From the NCBI GenBank assembly GCA_013289585.1, contig JABCZR010000009.1:62001-126000 (forward strand): DNA of 64,000 nt, written 5' to 3'. The translations under genes were made by a program, and so were the position numbers. The number at the start of each line of letters is the position of its first letter. The stretch's first letter is position 1. Under the pieces are notes generated by a model. The model did not search any database. It was not told where the DNA came from and worked only from the letters and a program-made list of their open reading frames with translations. Shown here piece by piece: positions 15,407-25,063 of this stretch. This DNA is from Acidobacteriota bacterium. Lineage in GTDB: Bacteria > Acidobacteriota > Terriglobia > Acidiferrales > UBA7541.

Positions 15407-18400
15407 CTATTGGAGACGAGCCCCAAACAGGTAAGGATTGCTGGACTGCACGTCCAGCACGGAGAAGCGTCTGTGCCGGTTACCATAAATGACGACGGCA
15501 ATGCTGGTTGCGCCGTTGGTGAAGTTGGCGGTTCCCGTGCCGCGTCCAGTAGCGGAAAACATTGAGTAGCTGCCGGTGGCCGCGAAGCCGACATCATTCC
15601 CGGCGCCACTGCTGACGTCTAAGGTTCCGGAAAACGCTCCTGGGGGAGCGGCTGAGGGGGTAACGACTCCGAGCACATGAGGGACGGCCGGTGTCGCGCC
15701 CACGGCGCTGGAGCCAATCGATTCGCCAATGATATACGGAGCGCCCGGACTCTCGATGGTAGTCGTGTTTTGGACGATGGCATCGCCCATAATCACGCTT
15801 ATGCTCTCGTCCATAAAGCTGCCGTCACCGATAAAATGGATGGTGGGTCCGGTGCCATCGATGGTACCGACGTCGTTCGTGTCTCCTGTATAAGTAGAGT
15901 ACGGCCAGGTGGCGGCGGTGGTGATGGTCCCGCCGAAGTTCTCGTCTAAAACGCCGGCAATCGTGCCCGTGGTAGTTGTGACCGCTGTCCCGACGCCGCG
16001 AACGAGGAGAGCGACTGCGTGACCAGTCATCGTGCCATCGGTTGTGCCGGACCCCGCCAGGATGCACGCAGCTGGGGCAATACAGCTCGCGAACCCGCCG
16101 ACGGCCGGCTGCGCAAGTCCGGCCAGGATGGGCTGGTTGGCAGCAATGGCATCCTCCTCCCCGAGTAACATACCCAGCAGGCTTCCGGACGCACTGGCGG
16201 CGTAGTAAACGAAATTTAGAGTGCTGTTGGTGAAAGGCGTGCCGCCGCTGATTGTCAGCGTGATTGTGCCGCGGCCCGTGTTGGGATCAGGTGCCGTGCA
16301 CGAGCCCGCGATCGTGAGGGCGCTGTTCACCGTGCCGGCAGTGTTCGTGACGACATGCTCACCAGCCAACGAGTTGAACGAGCCTCTGGCGCCGTTGCAT
16401 CCGCTGCTCCCGACTTGGAATTCTCCGAGCATCCCCACCCGCTGGCCCGCGCCGTTGTAGCCCGCGAGCCGAATGCCAAGGATAGTGCTGGCGGGGATGG
16501 TGGCGATAGGTGGCGTTCCGGGGCCTATCAGACTGCCGGCGGCGTGCGTCCCGCTGGCGTCGAACTCCTCGATCGCCCCTCCACCAGCATTGGCCACCGA
16601 CTCCAGCACAAAGCGGAAAGTGCGGCTCGCGCCCGTCGAGTCGATGAGCGTCAGCACGCCGCGGCCATCTCCGCTGGCGTCCATGGCATAGCTGCCTCCG
16701 GTGATGGCAACATTGGCTTGGCCACCGCTGACACTGTTTATGTCCTGGACCCCGCTGATAATGTGGCCACTGCTGTCAGCGACGAAGCTGGCCCCCATGA
16801 TCGCCGATCCGGTGGTGCCGACGAATCCCCCGAGGCCCATCCCGTAAGTGCCGCAAAGGGTCAAGTTCACGATAGCGGGGCAATTCAGTGTGGACGACCC
16901 GCTGACCGTCAGCAGGAAACTCACGGAGACCGTTGATGGCGTCGGCGTGGCGGAGTCGGTGACTTTCACATTGAATTGGAAGGTTCCGGTGGCCGTCGGT
17001 GTTCCTGAGATGGTGGCACTCGGCGACGCGGAATTCAGCGTGAGGCCTGCAGGCAGAGCCGAGCCCGTCGCCAGACTCCACGTATACGGCGGCACGCCTC
17101 CGGTCGCAGTTAGCTGTGTGTTGTATGCGGAGTTGAGCGTCGCGCCAGGCAGCGGACTCGTAGTGGTGATACTCACTCCAGCCGCACTGATCGTGATCGA
17201 GTACGTCATCTTCTGAATCACCGCGGGCTGCTCGGAATCCTTCACGTCGACAATGATGTTGTTCGTCGTGCCCGCGGTCGTAGGCGTGCCCGAAATTGTG
17301 GCCATTGTGGAATTCACAGCAATACTCAGGCCTGCCGGCAGGGTGCTGGAAGACGCATCCAAACTGAACTTGTATGGTGATACACCGCCCGTGGCCGTGA
17401 TGTTCACGCTGTAAGAAGTACCTACGGTGCCGTTCGGCAGCGAACTGGGCGAAATGACGATTGCGGACGCGGTAATTGTCAGCGTAAACGTCTTGGAAGC
17501 CTTCCCCGCTGTGGGCGCCTGCGAGTCGTGCGCGTCCACGATGATATTCGTGAAAGTTCCGGCTGTTGTGGGCGTCCCGGAAATGACGCCCTGGTTGTTG
17601 CTGGTTGTGAGCGCCAAATCTGCCGGAAGCGGGCTGGAAGCCGCATCCAGACTGAATGTATAAGGAGCAACGCCGCCGGTCGCTGAAATCGTCGCGCTGT
17701 AAGCGGTGTTGTAAGCCCCATTAGGCAATGACGTTGTCGTGATGCTGAGAGGAGCGGGCGCATTTATCGTCACGGTGAAACTCTGCGTTCCGGATTGCGC
17801 CGGATTGCTGGAATCCGTAACTTTGATTGTGAACGCGACGCTGGTCTGCGCCGTTGTCGGTGTTCCGCTGATTTTCGCCGTGGTATTGCTGGGCGTAAGT
17901 GCCAATCCCGCGGGCAATGTGCCGGTACTCACACTCCATGCATACGGACCTAGCCCGCCGTTCACCGAGAGTGTTTGACTGTAGGGTGAGCCCACGTTCC
18001 CGTTCGGCACCGTCGTTGGACTGATGCTCGGCGCCTGCGGCAAGTTGATCGTGATGCTCAGTGCCTTCGACGTCGTTTGCTTCGGGTTGCTGCTGTCCGT
18101 CACCGATGCGGTGAAGTTGGACGTTCCGGTCGGGCCCAGCGGCGTCCCTGTGATCGCTCCCGTGCCGCTGTTCAAACTCAGCCCCGGCGGCAACGATCCG
18201 GTGCTGATCGAATAGGAGAGTGGTGCAAGGCCTGTCGCCTGAATCATCTGGTTGTACGGAGTCCCTTCAACTCCCGGGGGCAAGGAAGGAGTTGTGATCG
18301 TCGGCGGCGACGGCAAGTTGATCAGGATAGTCAGATTTTGGGTAGCAGACTGGACTCCACCATTGCTTGAATCCGTGGCTTTCACCGTAAAAGTCGCTGT

Positions 18401-18976
18401 ACCATTCGGTCCCGTGGGTGTTCCTGTGATATGGCCGGAGGAATCCATGGCCAGCCCCGCGGGCAAGTTTCCGGCGCTGATGGTCAGAATCAATGTCCCG
18501 GCCCCGCCCGAAGCGGTGATCGCTTGACTGTATGATGTGCCCTCGGTGCCCGCGGGCAAGGATGTCGTCGTGATTGCCGGAGGAACCGTAACATTTATAG
18601 TCACGGCGGCGGACACTGAGGGGTTGGCTACGGAAGTTGCCTTGACCATGGCCGATGGGTCCGCGGTAGAAGAGGATGCGACGCGAATTGCTAATGAAGC
18701 GTTGGTGAGCCGCACGGCCGCTGCGGCGCCAGCGGCTGGGGCGTTATAAATAACCGACGTCGCGGTCTGATTACTCAGCGAGCCGGGGCCGGTCAGACTC
18801 CAAGTCACGCCCTGCGTGCCCGCGCCGCTCACCGTAATCGTAACGCTCTGACCGTTGTCGATGGCTTCCGTTGAGCCGGAGGGGAAAGTCAGTGACGCTG
18901 GCTGCGATCCGCCGCCACTGCATCCCGCAAGAACAACAACCAGAATAAGGCACAGGCTCAACGCAGGTGATCTCAT
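15407..18976 (-). CDS. Large surface lipoprotein with putative Ig (He_PIG) repeats
   Basis: The ATG at 18976 gives a lipoprotein signal (MRSPALSLCLILVVVLAGCS) with lipobox LAGC. An earlier in-frame start exists but adds residues unlike a signal peptide. After an Ig-like N-terminal domain (~25-135) come six tandem PIG domains of about 92 residues (~135-690). Each has a TTxLPxG...Y opening, a LPxGLxL turn and a (I/V)SGTPT motif before TFxxKVTDSxxP. The last ~490 residues are a separate glycine-rich beta region ending VLDVQSSNPYLFGARLQ. Such PIG arrays form extracellular stalks in adhesins and other surface proteins. It is divergent from an ECF sigma gene; a regulatory link is possible but unproven. 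Confidence 0.85.
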   Translation of the reverse strand: MRSPALSLCLILVVVLAGCSGGGSQPASLTFPSGSTEAIDNGQSVTITVSGAGTQGVTWSLTGPGSLSNQTATSVIYNAPAAGAAAAVRLTNASLAIRVASSSTADPSAMVKATSVANPSVSAAVTINVTVPPAITTTSLPAGTEGTSYSQAITASGGAGTLILTISAGNLPAGLAMDSSGHITGTPTGPNGTATFTVKATDSSNGGVQSATQNLTILINLPSPPTITTPSLPPGVEGTPYNQMIQATGLAPLSYSISTGSLPPGLSLNSGTGAITGTPLGPTGTSNFTASVTDSSNPKQTTSKALSITINLPQAPSISPTTVPNGNVGSPYSQTLSVNGGLGPYAWSVSTGTLPAGLALTPSNTTAKISGTPTTAQTSVAFTIKVTDSSNPAQSGTQSFTVTINAPAPLSITTTSLPNGAYNTAYSATISATGGVAPYTFSLDAASSPLPADLALTTSNNQGVISGTPTTAGTFTNIIVDAHDSQAPTAGKASKTFTLTITASAIVISPSSLPNGTVGTSYSVNITATGGVSPYKFSLDASSSTLPAGLSIAVNSTMATISGTPTTAGTTNNIIVDVKDSEQPAVIQKMTYSITISAAGVSITTTSPLPGATLNSAYNTQLTATGGVPPYTWSLATGSALPAGLTLNSASPSATISGTPTATGTFQFNVKVTDSATPTPSTVSVSFLLTVSGSSTLNCPAIVNLTLCGTYGMGLGGFVGTTGSAIMGASFVADSSGHIISGVQDINSVSGGQANVAITGGSYAMDASGDGRGVLTLIDSTGASRTFRFVLESVANAGGGAIEEFDASGTHAAGSLIGPGTPPIATIPASTILGIRLAGYNGAGQRVGMLGEFQVGSSGCNGARGSFNSLAGEHVVTNTAGTVNSALTIAGSCTAPDPNTGRGTITLTISGGTPFTNSTLNFVYYAASASGSLLGMLLGEEDAIAANQPILAGLAQPAVGGFASCIAPAACILAGSGTTDGTMTGHAVALLVRGVGTAVTTTTGTIAGVLDENFGGTITTAATWPYSTYTGDTNDVGTIDGTGPTIHFIGDGSFMDESISVIMGDAIVQNTTTIESPGAPYIIGESIGSSAVGATPAVPHVLGVVTPSAAPPGAFSGTLDVSSGAGNDVGFAATGSYSMFSATGRGTGTANFTNGATSIAVVIYGNRHRRFSVLDVQSSNPYLFGARLQ

Positions 18977-19210
18977 AACTATCTCCCCGACTCTCCATCT
19001 TCTGGAGCGGCATTCAAAAGTGAGCATCGCGAAGCAGAAGCGCTGCGTATCCGAGCGTTTCGGGCAGCGGCTATTGCCCCGGAATGTCCCACACCCTCTA
19101 AAGCGACATTTTCGGCACAACCCAGTCAGCCTTTTTCTGGGGGGAGGTCTCTCCCGGAGCCCGTTCTGCCTGTGGTATGCTTCGCGGCAGTTCCCGCAGG
19201 CCGTATTGCC

Positions 19211-19771
19211 ATGTCATCCTCAGGCGAAATTACGCAACTTCTCGCGGACTGGAGCGAGGGAGACGAGGCCGCTTTCCAAAGGCTTCTTCCCCTCGTTTAC
19301 GATGAGCTCCACCGTCTCGCCAACGCCTACATGCGCCGCGAACGGCAGGACCACACCCTGCAGACCACGGCCCTGATCCACGAGGCTTATCTCCGTCTAC
19401 TCGGCCAGCAAAACGTCCGCTGGCAGACGCGCGCGCACTTCTTCGCCGTAGCTGCTCGCGCCATGCGCAATATTTTGGTGGATCACGCACGTGGCCGCGG
19501 GCGCGCCAAACGCGGTGACGGCGCCGCGATCTTGCCCCTGGGCGACGTCGCTCCGATGTCGGGCGAGCGCGCGGACGAGCTGGTAGCAGTCAATACAGCT
19601 CTCGACGGTCTTACTGCTATCGATCCCCGGAAAGGCAGAGTCTTTGAACTTCGCTACTTCGGCGGCATGTCCATTGATGAGGCAGCCGAAGCCTTGAAAG
19701 TCTCTCCTGCCACGGTAACTCGTGACTGGAGAATGGCTCGGGCTTGGCTGCGCCGTGAACTCGGCAATTAG
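19211..19771 (+). CDS. RNA polymerase ECF-type sigma factor
   Basis: Sigma-70 family factor of 186 residues. Region 2 spans VYDELHRLANAYMRRERQDH to RAMRNILVDHARGRGRAKRG; region 4 is the helix-turn-helix VFELRYFGGMSIDEAAEALK followed by VSPATVTRDWRMARAWLRRE. This is the ECF type common in Acidobacteria and Planctomycetes (with the LQTTALIHEAYLRL motif), often next to a Ser/Thr kinase rather than an anti-sigma factor. Here the kinase gene starts eight bases after its stop. The ATG at 19211 is chosen; an upstream start at 19172 would add 13 atypical residues. Confidence 0.93.
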   Translation: MSSSGEITQLLADWSEGDEAAFQRLLPLVYDELHRLANAYMRRERQDHTLQTTALIHEAYLRLLGQQNVRWQTRAHFFAVAARAMRNILVDHARGRGRAKRGDGAAILPLGDVAPMSGERADELVAVNTALDGLTAIDPRKGRVFELRYFGGMSIDEAAEALKVSPATVTRDWRMARAWLRRELGN

Positions 19772-19779
19772 GTTGAGTC

Positions 19780-22398
19780 ATGGAGCCTGAACGCTGGCGT
19801 GAGATCGAAGATCTTTTTCAAAGTGCCCTGGACCATGAACCGGGCCGCCGCGCCGCCTTTCTGGACTCCGCTTGCGCCGGCGATGCTTGCCTCCGTCACG
19901 AGATTGAATCACTCCTTTCCTCCTACGAGAGAGGTGGATTTACCGAAACCCCAGCGTTCATTGAAGGGGTTAAATTACTCGAAGAAAGCGATGAACGCTC
20001 ACTCGCCGGCCAGAACATCGGTCCTTATCGGGTCATTCGAAGAATCGGCCAGGGAGGAATGGGGGCCGTATATCTGGCCGGACGTGCCGACCAGGCCTTC
20101 CACAAGGAAGTAGCAATCAAGCTCATCAAGCGCGGCCAGGACTCTGACGACGTCATCCGGCGTTTCCGCGGTGAGCGGCAAATCCTGGCTAACCTGGACC
20201 ATCCCAATATCACACGCTTACTCGATGGCGGCACGACGGGCGACGGCCTCCCCTACTTCGTCATGGAGTACATACAAGGTCAGCCGATCGACAGCTATTG
20301 CGATTCGAATAGGCTCGACATCACCCAGCGCCTCAGGCTCTTCCAGAGCGTCTGCGCCGCCGTCCACTTTGCCCACCAACACCTTGTCATTCACCGCGAC
20401 ATCAAGCCTGGAAACATCCTGGTTACTTCCGAGGGCGTTCCTCGCCTCCTGGATTTCGGCATTGCCAAGCTTCTCGCTGCCGAGCCCTCCCTCGCCGATC
20501 CTACTTTGACCATCGCGCGCCGCATGACTCCGGAGTCCGCCAGCCCGGAGCAAGTCCGCGGGGAAAACATCACCACCGCGAGCGATGTCTATTCCCTCGG
20601 CGTGCTGCTCTACAAACTGCTTACGGGTCATGGCCCCTACCGATGGGCGGGCAGGTCGAAGGATGAATTCGAACGGGTCATCTGCGAAGAAGCTGCGGAA
20701 AAGCCCAGCACGGTGATCGATCGCGTGGAAGGCACGAGCACTCCGCAATCTGTCAGCGAAACGCGCGAGGGCTCTCCGGATAAGTTGCGACGCCGGCTCC
20801 GCGGTGATCTCGACAACATCGTGCTTATGGCGCTGCGCAAGGAACCCCAGCGGCGCTACTCGTCGGTCCTGCAATTCTCGGACGATATCCGCCGGCACCT
20901 CGAGGGGTTGCCAGTATTAGCCCGTAGCGATACGTCCGGCTATCGGGCGGCCAAATTTATTGGACGGCATAAGACCGGCGTCGCTGCTACCGCGCTTATT
21001 TTTCTTTCGCTCACGGCCGGCATCGTCGCAACGCTACGCCAGGCACGCGTCGCGCGAGCGGAACGGGACAGGGCCCAGGTGGAGAAGGCCAAGGCAGATC
21101 GCATCAATGGCTTCCTCCAGGATATGCTGAGCTTTTCCAGCCCATCGTACATATCGCCCAATCCGCGTAGAGATCCGGATGCCAAAGTCTCGGAGGTCGT
21201 CGAGCAGGCCGCCAGGCGCGCCGAATCGGAGTTGGCCGATCAGCCTGAAGTGCTCGCGGAGATGCAGCGCACCATCGGAGCCGTTTACTATGCCCAGGGC
21301 CGCTACGACAAGGCCGAACAAATTCTGCGGGCCGCTCTCGAAAAATACATCCGGCTTTACGGCCCCGATAGCCACGAGTCGGTTCTGGCTTCGAACATAC
21401 TTGCGAATGTTCTGCTGAGAATCGGCAAGAACGCCGAGGCGGAATCGTTCTTTCGCCACGACATCGACGTTGAGCGCAAAGAACTGCAACGCGGACATCT
21501 CGACGTCCTCACCATGTCCCGTGTCCTTGGCGACTATGGTTCGATGCTCGACCAGCGGGCTGACAAAGCTGCTGCAGGCTACCTTCGTGAAGCCTTGCAA
21601 TATGCTTCACGGCTCACCGGCAAGGACCGCGCGTACGTCGCTATGCTTGACAACGATCTCGGCGACGTGGCCTACCGCGGCGGTGACTTGGATGAAGCGG
21701 AGCGCCTGAACCGCGCGGCCCTCGACGAGTATCGCAAGCTTCCTGAAGGCACCTATGTGGAAATGGCTGCCACACTTTCGAACCTGGGTGCGGTGCTGAT
21801 CAAAAAGGGAAATTACTCCCAAGCCGAGCCATTCGTGCGCGAAGGCTTGCAGCTCCGCCGGAAAATGCTGGGCAACGCGCATCCCGATACCGCCATGAGT
21901 CTGTTTCGTCTTTCCGATCTCCTCTACAAAGAGGGCGACTATCCAGGTGCGGAAAGTGCCGCCAGCGAATCCCTGCAAGTCTTCAGCCGCGCGTTTTCCG
22001 TGCCGCAAGACAACATCTATTTTGCTAACCCGTTGTTGGAGTTGGGCCTGATCCTGAACAAAACTGGCCGTTCTCGGCAGGCGGAGACCTATCTGCGGGA
22101 GGCCCTTGCGATCCGCACGCGCTTCTTGCCCGCTGGAAATCAGTTGATCGGAATTTCGGAGGGCGCCTTGGGTGAGTGCCTGACATCGCAAAGACGCTAT
22201 GCCGAAGCGGAGCCTCTTCTCTTGCGGAGTTACGTCAAGATCAAAAATGTTCAGGGCGAACATGGGTCGTCGACTCTGGAAGCCGCGCGTCGTCTGATGA
22301 CTCTTTATCAATCGTGGGGCAAGCCCAATGAGGCTGCGCGTTACGAGGCGGCACTTCCGCCTGCACCCGGCAAGCAAGCCGCCGTCCGAACGCCGTAA
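19780..22398 (+). CDS. Membrane Ser/Thr protein kinase with TPR repeats
   Basis: PknB-type kinase of 872 residues. After a ~80-residue N-terminal segment (MEPERWREIEDLFQSALD, typical of ECF-linked kinases) come the glycine loop IGQGGMGAVYLA (~89-100), the lysine in VAIKLIKRG (~112), IHRDIKPGNIL (~203-213) and LDFGIAK (~224). The APE motif is SPE. A single membrane helix (TGVAATALIFLSLTAGIVAT, ~400-420) leads to an extracytoplasmic TPR region of about 430 residues (for example QGRYDKAEQILRAALEKY). It follows the ECF sigma gene with an 8-base gap, so the kinase may control that sigma factor by phosphorylation; this is inferred from known ECF-kinase pairs. Confidence 0.93.
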   Translation: MEPERWREIEDLFQSALDHEPGRRAAFLDSACAGDACLRHEIESLLSSYERGGFTETPAFIEGVKLLEESDERSLAGQNIGPYRVIRRIGQGGMGAVYLAGRADQAFHKEVAIKLIKRGQDSDDVIRRFRGERQILANLDHPNITRLLDGGTTGDGLPYFVMEYIQGQPIDSYCDSNRLDITQRLRLFQSVCAAVHFAHQHLVIHRDIKPGNILVTSEGVPRLLDFGIAKLLAAEPSLADPTLTIARRMTPESASPEQVRGENITTASDVYSLGVLLYKLLTGHGPYRWAGRSKDEFERVICEEAAEKPSTVIDRVEGTSTPQSVSETREGSPDKLRRRLRGDLDNIVLMALRKEPQRRYSSVLQFSDDIRRHLEGLPVLARSDTSGYRAAKFIGRHKTGVAATALIFLSLTAGIVATLRQARVARAERDRAQVEKAKADRINGFLQDMLSFSSPSYISPNPRRDPDAKVSEVVEQAARRAESELADQPEVLAEMQRTIGAVYYAQGRYDKAEQILRAALEKYIRLYGPDSHESVLASNILANVLLRIGKNAEAESFFRHDIDVERKELQRGHLDVLTMSRVLGDYGSMLDQRADKAAAGYLREALQYASRLTGKDRAYVAMLDNDLGDVAYRGGDLDEAERLNRAALDEYRKLPEGTYVEMAATLSNLGAVLIKKGNYSQAEPFVREGLQLRRKMLGNAHPDTAMSLFRLSDLLYKEGDYPGAESAASESLQVFSRAFSVPQDNIYFANPLLELGLILNKTGRSRQAETYLREALAIRTRFLPAGNQLIGISEGALGECLTSQRRYAEAEPLLLRSYVKIKNVQGEHGSSTLEAARRLMTLYQSWGKPNEAARYEAALPPAPGKQAAVRTP

Positions 22399-22585
22399 TC
22401 CTTGCTCGCGTCGTCTCGATGTCTGCTCGGACCTCTTTCGAATTCACACGAAGGCTCCACAGGTTCGATTCGTCCGCTGACGCGAACGTCCACGGCTCCA
22501 CGGCTGCGCGACAATACGATTTATGGCAAACTGAATGTTTGTTCGGCACGGTTTTTAGGCTGCGTGTGTCGCTCGTTCGAAGGCA

Positions 22586-22676
22586 GCGGGCCCACCGGAA
22601 AAACGCCCGCAGGCGATTCGAACTCCTGCCGGCATCAGAGAAAACCGGTAACAGAAAAAACTGGTAACAGGAAAAA
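22586..22676 (+). promoter_or_regulatory. lepA leader with hairpins and a tandem repeat
   Basis: GCGGGC (22586-22591) pairs with GCCCGC (22605-22610), and GCAGG (22609-22613) with CCTGC (22625-22629); the two stems share two bases, so they compete. Next come two near-identical 16-17 base units, CCGGTAACAGAAAAAA (22645-22660) and CTGGTAACAGGAAAAAA (22661-22677). The second holds the AGG ribosome site for lepA. These are direct observations; any regulatory role is inferred. Confidence 0.4.
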
Positions 22677-24488
22677 ATGGACCCGAAGTTCATACGGAAT
22701 TTCTGCATCATCGCGCACATCGACCACGGCAAATCCACGCTGGCGGACCGCCTCCTGGAAATGACCGGCGCGCTGACGCAGCGCGAAATGCACGAACAAT
22801 TCCTCGACTCCATGGACCTGGAGCGCGAGCGCGGCATCACGATTAAGGCAAAAAGCATACGACTGCACTACAAAGCTAAGGATGGAAATACGTATCGCTT
22901 GAATTTGATTGATACGCCGGGGCACGTGGATTTTTCCTACGAAGTTTCGCGCGCGCTGTCCGCCTGCGAAGGCGCGCTGCTGGTCGTCGATGCCTCGCAA
23001 GGCGTGGAAGCGCAAACCGTCGCGAATGCGTTTCTTGCCGCGGCGCACAACCTCACGATTGTGCCGGTGATTAACAAAATTGATTTGCCGGCGGCGCAGC
23101 CGGATTTCGTAAAAGAACAAATCGAAAGCGTGCTTGCCATTCCGGCGGAAGACGCGCTGCTGATCAGCGCGAAGAGCGGCATCGGCGTCGAGGATGTTCT
23201 CGAGGCCATCGTGGCACGTGTGCCGGCGCCAAAAGGCGACGCGGAAAATCCGCTGCAAGCGCTGATTTTCGATTCGTGGTTCGACATTTACCGCGGCGCC
23301 GTTGTGCTTGTTCGCGTGATGGAAGGCCGCGTCAAGAATCACGTGAAAATCAAACTCGTGGCCGGCGACGAAACCTACGAAGTCGAGCAGCTCGGCACGC
23401 TCACGCCAAAACCGATCGCGCTCGAGGAACTCGAAGCCGGCGACGTCGGCTTCATCGTCGCGAACATCAAGCGCGTGGCCGATGCGCGCATGGGCGACAC
23501 GGTCATTGAAGTGGCGCGGCCCGCTCCGGCGCTGCCGGGATTTGAAGCCATCAAGCCGATGGTTTTCGCCGGATTGTTTCCGGTGCTCGCCGATGACTAC
23601 GAACCGCTCCGCGACGCGCTCGGAAAATTGCAATTGAACGACGCGGCATTTTTCTACGAGCCGGAAAATTCCGTCGCGCTGGGCTTCGGTTTCCGCTGCG
23701 GCTTCCTCGGCTTGCTGCACATGGAAATCGTGCAGGAGCGCCTGGAGCGCGAATTCGGCCTTAACCTGATCACTACCGCGCCGAGCGTGCGCTACCGCAT
23801 CACGCGCGTCACCGGCGAAGTGATCGAAGTCGACAGCCCGGCGAAATTTCCAAATCCCAGCGACATCGAAAAAATCGAAGAGCCAATCATCAAAGCGATG
23901 ATCATCACCAACGAAGATTCCGTCGGCGGAATCCTGCAGCTTTGCCAGGAAAAGCGCGGCACGCAGAAAAATTTCGAGTATCTTTCGCCGACGCGCGTGA
24001 TGCTTACGTATGAATTGCCGCTGAACGAAATCGTGCTCGATTTTTACGATCGTCTAAAATCGGTTTCACGCGGCTACGCCTCGCTGGACTACCATCTTGC
24101 CGATTACCGGGAATCGGACCTCATCAAACTGGATGTTCTCGTCGCCGGCGAACCGGTCGATGCGCTGGCGCTGATTATCCATCGCGAATTTGCGGCGGAG
24201 CGCGGGCGCGAACTGGTGACGCGACTGCGGAAACTCATTCCACGGCAAATGTTTGAAGTGCCGATTCAAGCCGCGATCGGCAGCCGCGTGATCGCGCGCG
24301 AAACCGTCGCGGCGATCCGCAAAAATGTTCTTGCCAAGTGTTACGGCGGTGACATTTCCCGTAAACGCAAGCTCCTCGAAAAGCAAAAAGAAGGCAAACG
24401 CCGCATGAAGCGCGTCGGCCAGGTCGATATTCCGCAGGAAGCCTTCCTTGCAGTCCTCAAAGTTGCCTCTTCCTCCGACGACGAATAG
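22677..24488 (+). CDS. lepA: Elongation factor 4 (LepA), ribosome back-translocase GTPase
   Basis: Translational GTPase that acts on stalled or post-translocation ribosomes. The G1 motif AHIDHGKST is at about 13-21, switch [14 protein letters not shown]3 [15 protein letters not shown]4 NKIDLP and G5 SAKSG are all present. The LepA-specific C-terminal domain is also present ([20 protein letters not shown] and [20 protein letters not shown]). Length of 603 matches the family. The ATG at 22677 gives the canonical [19 protein letters not shown] start and has AGG five bases upstream. Confidence 0.97.
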   Translation: MDPKFIRNFCIIAHIDHGKSTLADRLLEMTGALTQREMHEQFLDSMDLERERGITIKAKSIRLHYKAKDGNTYRLNLIDTPGHVDFSYEVSRALSACEGALLVVDASQGVEAQTVANAFLAAAHNLTIVPVINKIDLPAAQPDFVKEQIESVLAIPAEDALLISAKSGIGVEDVLEAIVARVPAPKGDAENPLQALIFDSWFDIYRGAVVLVRVMEGRVKNHVKIKLVAGDETYEVEQLGTLTPKPIALEELEAGDVGFIVANIKRVADARMGDTVIEVARPAPALPGFEAIKPMVFAGLFPVLADDYEPLRDALGKLQLNDAAFFYEPENSVALGFGFRCGFLGLLHMEIVQERLEREFGLNLITTAPSVRYRITRVTGEVIEVDSPAKFPNPSDIEKIEEPIIKAMIITNEDSVGGILQLCQEKRGTQKNFEYLSPTRVMLTYELPLNEIVLDFYDRLKSVSRGYASLDYHLADYRESDLIKLDVLVAGEPVDALALIIHREFAAERGRELVTRLRKLIPRQMFEVPIQAAIGSRVIARETVAAIRKNVLAKCYGGDISRKRKLLEKQKEGKRRMKRVGQVDIPQEAFLAVLKVASSSDDE

Positions 24489-24534
24489 CTCGCGGTTTTC
24501 AGTCGCCGGTTTGCAGTTAATAGTTTTCAGCTTC

Positions 24535-24554
24535 GGAACCATTAGACAGGTTCC
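24535..24554. promoter_or_regulatory. Inverted repeat upstream of the YefM/RelE-like pair
   Basis: GGAACC (24535-24540) and GGTTCC (24549-24554) form a perfect 6-bp inverted repeat with an 8-base spacer, 49 bases before the antitoxin ATG. It could be an antitoxin operator or a weak stem ending lepA; there is no T-run to favour a terminator. Confidence 0.3.
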
Positions 24555-24603
24555 TGTTGTCCGCCTTTCTTCTCCGGAGTAAACTGCCGTCAGTGAGCTT
24601 TCT

Positions 24604-24810
24604 ATGGGCAAAGAACGCCAATACGTTGTAAACGAGCGCGGCGAAAAGGTCGCCGTGGTCATCAGCATCGAGGAATACGAAAAGATTCTCGAAGACCTGG
24701 AGGACCTCGAAGATGTCCGCGCATACGACGAAGCCATGGCTTTAGGCGAAACGCCGGTGCCGTTTGATGAAGCCGTTGAGAGGATCGAGCGCGAAAGAAA
24801 GAGTAAGTGA
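24604..24810 (+). CDS. Phd/YefM-type antitoxin
   Basis: A 68-residue protein starting MGKERQYVVNERGEKVAVVI, then SIEEYEKILEDLEDLEDVRA, the usual N-terminal fold and helix of Phd/YefM-like antitoxins. The C-terminal tail (TPVPFDEAVERIERERKSK) is the kind of flexible region that wraps the toxin. Its TGA stop overlaps the GTG start of the downstream toxin. Probably binds its own promoter as a repressor, alone and with the toxin, as is known for the family. Confidence 0.85.
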   Translation: MGKERQYVVNERGEKVAVVISIEEYEKILEDLEDLEDVRAYDEAMALGETPVPFDEAVERIERERKSK

Positions 24811-25061
24811 GTTACACACTTCGCATATTGCCACACGCAGAAAAACAGCTTTCCCGATTGAACTCCCCAATCTACGATTCCTTGAAAACTAAAATTTCCG
24901 CAATCCGCGACACCCCCGGACCACAAGGATGCAAAAAACTTCGCGAACGGGAAGGCTGGCGGATACGCATCGGGGACTACCGGGTGATTTACAAAATCAA
25001 TGACATCGAAAAGACCGTCACCGTTATTGAAATTGGGCATCGGAGCGAAGTGTACCGATAG
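24807..25061 (+). CDS. RelE/ParE superfamily toxin
   Basis: An 84-residue toxin of the RelE-like fold, starting at GTG 24807 that overlaps the antitoxin stop. It has the typical order of motifs: SYTLRILPHAEKQLSRL, IRDTPGPQGCKKLREREGW, RIRIGDYRVIYKIND and VIEIGHRSEVYR. RelE-type members cleave mRNA on the ribosome; ParE-type members poison gyrase. The basic GWRIRIGDYRVIY core and the terminal RSEVYR favour the RelE-like mRNA interferase side, but this is not certain. It is convergent with xseA, with stop codons two bases apart. Confidence 0.88.
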   Translation: MSYTLRILPHAEKQLSRLNSPIYDSLKTKISAIRDTPGPQGCKKLREREGWRIRIGDYRVIYKINDIEKTVTVIEIGHRSEVYR

Positions 25062-25063
25062 GG

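Noticed and set aside
22600-22640. Possible tRNA on the minus strand, from a GAGTTCGAATCGCC-like stretch
   Set aside because: The T-arm stem has a mismatch, no acceptor or anticodon arm partner is found within 80 bases, and no CCA end.
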